A program made the position numbers and the translations under genes. The notes beneath the pieces were generated by a model. That model was not told where the DNA came from, searched no databases, and saw only the letters and a list, made by a program, of their open reading frames with translations. A DNA stretch of 64,000 nt from Endomychus coccineus (lineage: Eukaryota; Arthropoda; Insecta; Coleoptera; Endomychidae), in assembly GCA_958510875.1 (NCBI GenBank), contig OY294068.1:22300297-22364296 (forward strand). The letters are read 5' to 3'. The number at the start of each line of letters is the position of its first letter. Position 1 is the stretch's first letter. Below are positions 56,676 through 64,000 of the stretch, piece after piece.

Positions 56676-59290
56676 GATTAAATAGAAGTTACAGAAAGTT
56701 GAAATCTATTTGGGTCTGAACAGAACTATCTGACAACCCTTGTTTTCATCCTTTTGAAGGTGAACGAATCATATATAAGTTATAACCAATGATGTTGTAG
56801 TATATCACAGTGCCCGGCTAACTAGAGAAAATAATGAGTCAGAGAAAAGAAAAATGATATATTTAACAAAATTAGTTATATAATATAATCTATAATGATA
56901 TAGAATGAATAAAAAGGAAAAGAATATATATTTGAATTTATATGAAGATAAATTCTGTTCAGTTCAATAAAAGATGAATCAATAGTTCAGTTACATACAT
57001 AATAAAATTTGAAGGTTAAGTGATGATATCAAAATTACAGAATGACACAAATAAATTAAAATATTCAAAATTACAAAACGACACAAATAAATTGAATACA
57101 ACCTTACTTATTGAGAGTGCAGATCTCGTTTATATCGATGAAACGGTTACTGGCATAGGCTTCAATTCACAGTCCTGGTAGATGTCCAACTGCTCGATAT
57201 AACCTTCAAAATCCAAGTTCAGGATGAATATAGTATTCCGATTGATAGTTCAGGTTCAAAAGTTCGTGTTCAGATAAGGAAAGATAATAATGTAGTTAAT
57301 AAAATTGAGAGTAATCAACCCAAAGCTAAAACAGAAAAAACCACAGCTAAAGCATAAAAACCTAGAATAAGAGAAACATAGCGATTAGCTTGAATAAAGT
57401 CCTCAGAATTAATATGTTCAGATCTTAAAATTGTCTCAAGTCTTTAGGAGAAAATCACTAGCTCAAACTTACGAGACTAGTAAGTGGAAAGATAATGATA
57501 GGGGCGCCAGACAAATTATAATCATTTTCTCCCATTGGAAAAGTGAACTCTAACCAAACTTGTCAAAGTTGAAATTCAACAATCTGACAAAGTTGAACAA
57601 TTATTAATTCTGAATAGAATGATCATCTCAATTGATTTCACTTACCCAGATGGACGGGTTTTCCGTATGAAAGAGGTTTTGTCAGTTACATAAGATTTCC
57701 AATCATGTCCCACACAACATGGTAAATATCATAAATAATTCGTATACCAACGAAACTATATCTCAATGATAAATTACGATTTAATTCAGTAGAAACTACT
57801 TTCAATCCGATATAAAATCGAAGGATCAAACAATTAGATGCACAATTATTGCGTAATAGCTTATGACCGACACGTACGGAGCTGGGTTGCAAAAGAAGAA
57901 AGACAATGAATAATGAACTTGACCTAATTTCAGTGAAACGATACATCGAAAAATAGGAGGAACAAATTGAATTCTATGACAGCGTGGTTCTGAAACATAG
58001 AATTATGGTTGTACAGTATATGTTATACAAACTAAACTATGGTACAATATAGTATGGTATCCTATGTAATACACAGTTGAATGAAACAAGTTGATATTAT
58101 TATTGTAACAAATTAGTAACTATAACCATACGTTTCCTAAATCAGTAAAATTGCAATGCACCAACATACAGAGATAATTGAAATATTACGTAAGGTTTGA
58201 AACAAACTGACGAAATCAGGTAATGACTCTTAGTGTCATTTCAACCCGTGACAAGTATCCTCTTCATTGATTAATTAATGTATTTCCTTGTTATTGAATA
58301 TCCGTTGAGGTATTAACTAAGTGGATGTTCACACTTGAAAGAATAATATAAGATTATTCTGAACTTCCAAACCTTTTCAACTATAATGCTACGATCTTGT
58401 GACAACTTCGGCCATAATGAGATACAATTTGTCAAACATTCCATTTTGATTTCGGAATATTTACAATTTTAATAATGCCGCAATTCGAGAATTCTTAAGA
58501 ACGATAATTTATACGAAATGAAATTAATTATTGTACCATAGTTTAGAAGCAACACGAAGAAGTAAAAGACTTGCTAGCTCCGGTATGTTTTGATGTTAAT
58601 ATTAGACGGTATAGCCTGTATATTGGTTGCGAATGTAAATAAAATTCCCCGTCGATGATATACTGCGGTGTCTGTTCCAGACATTTAAGAACAACAAGTT
58701 CATGTTGCGTTTTCCGTGAGTTTTTCTGGCACAAGTTATAAATTTTGTAGTTGACGATGAGTGCAGATGGTTGACAATTGCTAATGGTGGTGGTGTGGTG
58801 AGCTCTATATTTTTACTCATTCCCACGCATATTCGGCCGAACGACCCGGCCAGTGTTTGATCGATAGTGTCCACCCTGGATACCGCCGCACTTCTGCCCC
58901 CGGGGGTCACAACACTCCCCGGACGAACCTAACTGTCAAGACCAACCCTGCCACTATAGTTATATGCGGCAGATATCCCCCCGGGTTACCAAACAACACA
59001 CAACCTTCTATCATTTTATTTATCTGGGAATATTGAATACCTAGGCTAATTGAATTTTACTACGTTTGCCACTTCTGAATTTTTACTTTACCGACAAACG
59101 AACTAAAACTTCCACAATTATCAAATGAACCAAGTTAGTTGCTTTAATATTTGAATCAAGTCACGTTAAAAGAACTTGTTCATTAAAATTCAGATTATAT
59201 TCTAACGGTTACGATTATAATCTTTCCATCATCCGTATCATTTGTTTATCTATATAATATAAGAGGCAAATACCACCCAGTGACTCACTT
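56676..59290. other. No recognisable gene; GC-rich patch 58850-58990
   Basis: Mostly AT-rich. 58850-58990 has CTGCCCCCGGGGGTCAC and CCCCCCGGGTTACC blocks, perhaps from a decayed LTR element, but no domain is readable. The minus-strand open frame 58910-58602 is unrecognised. Confidence 0.35.
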
Positions 59291-59295
59291 ACTCA

Positions 59296-59700
59296 CTCAC
59301 TATGAAATCTCCGAAACTATAAAGCAGACTGATTTGAAATTTGCCAAATATGTTCCTTGTACGACGTAAGCATCCGCTAAGAACGGATTTTTCGAAACTC
59401 AATTTTATTCAAAAGAGCGAAAAATGGAATCGATATATTCTGACGTTTGTGACTGCTAATATGATCCCGTACAATTTACATGACAGACAGATCCACAGAT
59501 TAATAGATCATTACCACCATTCCGACTGTCTATGCTACGACAGACAACCCAACACGTCAATTAAACAGGTGACATTTACATGATACATTGACAGTCACAT
59601 AATGTCCATAACAGACCATTCCATAACATATATATCCCTGTCAAATTAAATAAGCTTTTACATGACTTGAAGTATTATTTCACGCCTTTTCATGCCTTTA
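59296..59700 (+). repeat. Dispersed repeat copy, related to 10840-11240
   Basis: Same block order as 10840-11240: GAAATCTCCGAAACTATAAA, GTACAATTTACATGACAGAC, AGATTAATAGATCATTA, CATAATGTCC, and the CACGCCTTT end. Preceded by a TCACTTACTCACTCACTA short tandem. Unclassified interspersed element. Confidence 0.65.
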
Positions 59701-59929
59701 GCTGTTTCCACACATTAGAAATATTTTTATTGAGTATTGAAACTTGGGAAATGACATCTCGGCGGCGAAACCGGTGCTTTCTTCTATGAGTATAAGGTGT
59801 TGCTGCGGGCGTAGCATGCGGACAACTCCGGATCAAGTTAGGAGTCAGTTTGTTAATCCAGCAGTTGGACAAAAGTAGCAGTATTACTATAATCTTAATT
59901 ACTGCCATTAACTTATAAACTACATAATT

Positions 59930-60930
59930 CACCAGCGATTTGAATCAAAATACAGATGTTAACAACGGTGCCCGGAAGGGTGGTAAGGGAGGGCAATTGC
60001 CCCTCCTTGGAAATTTGGAAAGTGCCCAGAATAAAAACATGGATCACTTGCCATGATGACAATTCATCTAGAGCTAGTCGAGTATTGATTGAAATGGTAG
60101 CGGGTTTTATGAAAAGTTCAGTGCACTCAGCCAAAGACCCTTGTACACTATCACCTGCTAGGTTTTCACAGGCTAGCCTGTTGAGGATCTCCTTGGTATC
60201 CCTGACAAGCCTCGAAGACACAGTAGGGCTTATCAGTAAGTTGACTGTCCGAACAGATCTAGATGGTCTCATTTATCTTACCATAGCCGAGTAGCTTCTC
60301 CGCACATCTGTAGATGGCAAGCATCTCGGCTTTGAGAGTACCCACCAATATATCTAGAACCGCAAAAGCCTGCTCCAACCCATCCGTATGCCAAATTGTG
60401 AACCAGAGGGGTTTGATCCTGTCCTGCGGTTCTAATCTCATCCTTACAGGCAGCACTCTAAGTTGACGGGTTTGATCTGCACTCCATCTCCTCAGTGATC
60501 CATCGTCGCTAATCCTGTAGACTGCCATCATTGCGAGATTCCTCATCGTCATTGATATGGGCTCAGCAAGACACTCAATGCTGCAGTCGGTATACTCTTC
60601 CTCGTGGATGTATAGCCTCTCAGGAAGAGTCCATGTATTCTGTCCAGGAGTTTCTGGGCAATAATCACTTCTGTTATTTTGCACCATACGAGAACTGCAT
60701 GACTGAGTCTTGGTATAATAAAAGCTGAATAGATCCACACCAGCTGCTTAGACCCCAAACCCCATTTCATGCCAATTGATCTCTTACACTGCCAAAAGGT
60801 TATCATAATAGCATTTTGACACATAGTCTCCAGTTGTTTCTGCCAGAGTAATTTCTTGTCCAGGGTGACTCCCAGATACATCATTGTCTCGGAAAAGTCA
60901 ACTAAGGTTAAGTTCATGGGCTAGTTATGC
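59930..60930 (-). pseudogene. LINE ORF2 fragment: RT end and RNase H
   Basis: The minus strand from 60917 reads MNLTLVDFSETMMYLGVTLD and KKLLWQKQLETMCQNA, then KWGLGSKQLVWIYSAFIIPR, the thumb/connection part of insect I/R1/Loner-type LINE reverse transcriptase. After frame changes come RLEPQDRIKP, then KAEMLAIYRCAEKLLGYG (RNase H region with catalytic Glu), SSRLVRDTKEILNRLACEN and a decayed P-GH box near 59960. 5'-truncated and frameshifted. Confidence 0.8.
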
Positions 60931-61734
60931 CTCCTGATGCATGTTTTGCAGCAGTATCGACCTTAGAAGATACCGGAAATAAGTAAGAAATATCTTATTC
61001 ATGTAACTCTGTATATTTCCAAAACTTAAGTGAAAACAATGAAAGAATTAAAATAAATGTTTGTAATAAAAAGCGTCAACATCTTTATTGCTTGTGAGAT
61101 ACAATTACGTTAACTCTTGAAACTACCATTGATAAACTAGACGATACTATGAGAAGTTTAGAATAGGCCTTTATTAAACTGATGTGACCACGAAGCGAAG
61201 GAGATGAAGAAAAAGTAACTTCTATTAAACATCCATGAATAACACGCCGAGACTAATAAGGTTTCAGAGGATTTACGTACCTACAAACGGCATAGAAACG
61301 GTAAAAAGGAATATGCAATGTGGTTCCAAATTTACCCCAATTTAAATGCTGCATATTGTATAAGGGTCGAATTCGTAAATGTTTTGTAAAGGACTCTGGC
61401 AGTCATTGTGTAAAGGGGAGTCTTCTATGCGTTTTTAAACTCTCATGCTTGAATAACGCTGACAGTGTTACTGCCTCATTAGCAAATTAGATTTAATTGT
61501 AACGCCCTTACGGAATGACGTAATTAATCTATACTACCTGCATTAGAATTAGGCATCGATTATTCATTAACCTTACTGCAATGTCAACAACGCTACACCT
61601 TACATATAAAAATAAACCATTATGATGGACTGTACAGGCCGTGTTGAATTTATGTTATTCTGTTCAGAATTTCATTATAGAAATGTAGTTTGGTAAGCCA
61701 CTTTGATTAAACTTTATTTCTTGCGTGGATAAAA
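60931..61734. other. No recognisable feature
   Basis: AT-rich non-coding DNA. Confidence 0.45.
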
Positions 61735-62553
61735 TATTACGCAAACCAAAGCATCGCCTGTTGAACTTAATGGGGACTCCTCACCATCGATTGGAACGAT
61801 ACACAAGTGGTTTACTGATTTTCGTTGTGGTAGCATGACCACAAAGAACGCCGAACGTTCTGGTCGTCCAATAGAGGTTAAAACGCCAGAAATCGTCGAT
61901 AAATTCAATGGTATGATATTGGACGATCGGCGAGTTAAAGTGCACGAAATTGCTGAGGCTATGGGCACCTCAACCGAACGGGTAGGGAACATTTTGCATA
62001 CATTTTTGAATATGAGAAAGCTATCTGTCAGATGGGTGTCGCATTTGCTCTCTGTTCAAACTTCAAAGGAGTGTTTGACAATGTACAATGCCGTTTCGTA
62101 ACCGTGGACGAAACATGAATCCATCTCAACAAACCAGAGACTTGTGGACTTGTCCTGGCGAATCGAAGCCGAGAAAGGCCAAAGTGGGTTTGTCGGCCAA
62201 CAAAGTCATGGCGACAGTTTTTTGGGATGCACACGGTCACGGTATCGTCCATATCAATTACCTTGAAAAGGGCAAACCAGTCACCATAATGGCAAAATTT
62301 GCATGAATTGCGCTACGAATTGATTCGTCATCCACCATATTCTCCAGATTTGGCCCCCTGCGATTTTTACCTATTTCCAAACTTGAAAAAATGGCTCGGC
62401 GGAAAGAGATTTGACTCTAACTATGAGGTCATCGCTGAAACAAAGGTCTATTTTGAAGGATTGCCGAAATCGTATTATTTGGGAGGAATCGAAAAATTAG
62501 AAAAACGTTGGACGAAGTATATTGGGCTAGAAAGAGATTATGTTGAGAAATAA
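61735..62553 (+). pseudogene. mariner transposase (DD34D type), internally deleted
   Basis: GDSSPSIGTIHKWFTDFRCG, NAERSGRPIEVKTPE and MILDDRRVKVHEIAEAMGTS form the paired HTH region with the RSGRP linker. RFVTVDET is the first catalytic Asp, followed by TGA where Trp is expected (about 62115). Then LWTCPGESKPRKAKVGLSAN, KVMATVFWDAHG and YLEKGKP. The sequence then jumps to IMAKF and HELRYELIRHPPYSPDLAP (third Asp), DFYLFPNLKKWLGGKRF and the C-terminus. About 40 residues, including the second catalytic Asp, are deleted. TIRs are not identified. Confidence 0.85.
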
Positions 62554-62639
62554 AATAAGTTTTGGCCAAATAAATCATTTCTTCTTTCTTTTTTCAAAAA
62601 CTTTTCACTACAATTAAAAAAAAACAAATAGTTGAGAGT

Positions 62640-63130
62640 TCTCCAGAAAACTGTAGTTGCTTATAACCATAAAATAATACTCAGCGACAAATCCACAAAA
62701 ACCTATAATTTGACACGTTTGGCGAGTATCTAGACAGAAATATGAAGGAAAATGACGCAATTTTCCTGGAATTTTTCTAAATTTTCCTCTTTTTAGTGAA
62801 ATTTTCAATTAGAACCATCACGGTACTTTGTCATTCCAATAACACTGACTGAAATTTTTCGAAAAACAGAATAATTAAAGTTTGTCTTGTAGAAATGGTA
62901 AATTTTCATTTTCCGGGTCTTCCGGAAAATTATCTTCAGTTTTGATTTTATGATCATAAAATAATACTCAGCGACTACGAAAACATATAATTAGACAAGT
63001 TGGACGAGGACCGAGATAAAAATATGAAGGAAAAACGACGCAATTTCCCACCAATTTTCAGAATTTTCCTCCTTTTAGTGAAAATTGTACCAAGAACCAA
63101 GACACATCACGGCATCTTATTAAAAGAGCT
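62640..63130. repeat. Two-unit tandem repeat, period about 293 bp
   Basis: Both units contain CATAAAATAATACTCAGCGAC, ATATGAAGGAAAA, GACGCAATTT, TTTTCCTC(C/T)TTTTAGTGAAA and a CATCACGG end. The opening AATACTCAGCGAC block again carries the window-wide CAGCGAC motif. Non-coding. Confidence 0.65.
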
Positions 63131-63495
63131 CAAGATATTCCATTTGTTATAAAAGACATTCCATTTGTTAATTGAAAATGGTTTTTCATTGATGCTTATT
63201 ATCATTTTTTCCTCTGACTAACGATAGGTAAGTCATTCTGAACACGATGCAAAAAGAATTTTCCTATTTCGTGCGGTCTATAACATTATAGATGTTTTGA
63301 CTGGACTAACTATAGAACTTTTCGTTTTTGAGTTATTTAGTAGACAAGCATTTCGCACATCCAGAGAGACAGACAAACAGACGGATGTTTTCGAAGTGGC
63401 TTAAAATTCGATGTAAAATACTATGATGAGGGAATTTTTGCTCTACGACTTTTTTTAACGATTTTTGATTTTAGAAAAGGCTTGAGTAAATGCAA

Positions 63496-63530
63496 TATAC
63501 TCTTCGGACTTTGTCTGCGAAGAGTATACT
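63496..63530 (+). other. Small perfect stem-loop
   Basis: TATACTCTTCG and CGAAGAGTATA form an 11-bp perfect stem around an 11-base loop. It may be a MITE remnant or a structural element; no T-run or other context gives a function. Confidence 0.4.
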
Positions 63531-63660
63531 AAGAAAAGTGGGAAGTTTTTTATTTCCCCAAAGAAGCAGTTCCATCCATAATTTATTCCACAATACTATC
63601 TATCCACCGTATTAACTCTCTCACCTACTGTTCACTATAGACTAACCTAGATTTTTTCAG

Positions 63661-64000
63661 ATATTATCGCAGTAAGAAGGAATAATGTCTGTTCTTTCAT
63701 TCGACGTTGCTGGTGGCGTTCCCCCACACCCTTATAGTTCACTTGTACACCGTGACGCCCTTGGGGTTCAGACCTGCCAGATATCCGAAACGAGGACTGC
63801 AATTTACTTGATGAAGGGTGGTCTGGGGGAGGTGGGCTGGGTATCTTCTGTAGCCGGTCCCCGAACTCCACTTACTCCGCTTTTGCCCTGCGCTACCCTT
63901 GATATTGAAACGCTAGATACGCCGGAAATTGCCACGGCTCATGTTCGCACGATGCAGGCAAAAACTAGCTGGATGAATGTTAAAGGAATGTCCATCCCGG
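63661..64000 (+). CDS. Probable first coding exon of an unrecognised gene (partial)
   Basis: A branch-point-like CTAAC, then ATTTTTTCAG (ends 63660) forms a plausible acceptor. All three frames are closed near the exon start, but ATG at 63685, with A at -3, opens a frame of 105 codons to the window end without a stop. The peptide begins MSVLSFDVAGGVPPHPYSSL and continues with LMKGGLGEVGWVSSVAGPRT and TPLLPCATLDIETL. Composition is balanced and GC-richer than the flanks, consistent with coding. I do not recognise the family. The exon would hold 24 bases of 5' UTR after the acceptor. It could alternatively be a terminal exon of an upstream transcript. Confidence 0.6.

Noticed and set aside
58850..58990. 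GC-rich CCCCCGGGGG blocks as a CpG-island promoter
   Set aside because: Too short and isolated, with no downstream exon; more like transposon debris.
1..64000. tRNA and rRNA genes
   Set aside because: I looked for T-loop GGTTCGANTCC-like boxes with matching A boxes and for conserved rRNA blocks and found no convincing candidate by eye; a tRNAscan-SE run would settle it.

Overview
The window is AT-rich animal nuclear DNA, almost certainly from an insect. I favour a beetle-like, transposon-rich genome but cannot name the species. Two spliced exons read as a NOL4 (nucleolar protein 4) homologue. The rest is intronic or intergenic DNA full of decayed mobile elements: Penelope-like elements (PLEs), Tc1/mariner, hAT and LINE relics, foldback elements and MITEs. 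There are no bacterial operons, and I found no convincing tRNA or rRNA gene.

Layout. 1-3017: intron or upstream DNA with a foldback repeat and a LINE scrap. 3018-3149: NOL4 exon. 3150-12576: a 9.4 kb intron holding a frameshifted PLE (RT plus GIY-YIG), which itself carries a second PLE insertion, and several degenerate tandem arrays. 12577-13260: large NOL4 exon, followed by an in-frame stop and a poly(A) signal that could make a short isoform. 13261-63660: about 50 kb without a recognisable host exon. It holds a mariner with perfect TIRs (17706-19201), two LINE lineages, a hAT C-terminus, a family of three CCGGGATATC-ended DNA transposons (A, B, C), a THAP-domain fragment between near-perfect 28-bp inverted repeats, a 2.6 kb foldback element with satellite-like arrays, a second hAT relic, a possible 1.6 kb LTR, more PLE pieces and further mariners. 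63661-64000: a likely first coding exon of an unrecognised gene, running off the window.

The most coherent unusual system is the PLE family. Its termini are repeatedly arranged as inverted pairs and carry hammerhead-ribozyme-like cores (CTGATGA, helix II, GAAA, and a short palindrome where helix III should be). I count seven copies of one lineage or its close relatives, plus one of a distinct lineage. Four insertions have 11-15 bp target duplications. One 405-bp insertion is a near-perfect palindrome with one ribozyme-like motif on each strand. A DNA transposon inside one PLE can be dated relative to it, because another PLE copy preserves the empty TA site.

Only the two NOL4 exons, and perhaps the terminal exon, look like host coding sequence under constraint. 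Every transposase or reverse transcriptase recognised here is broken.
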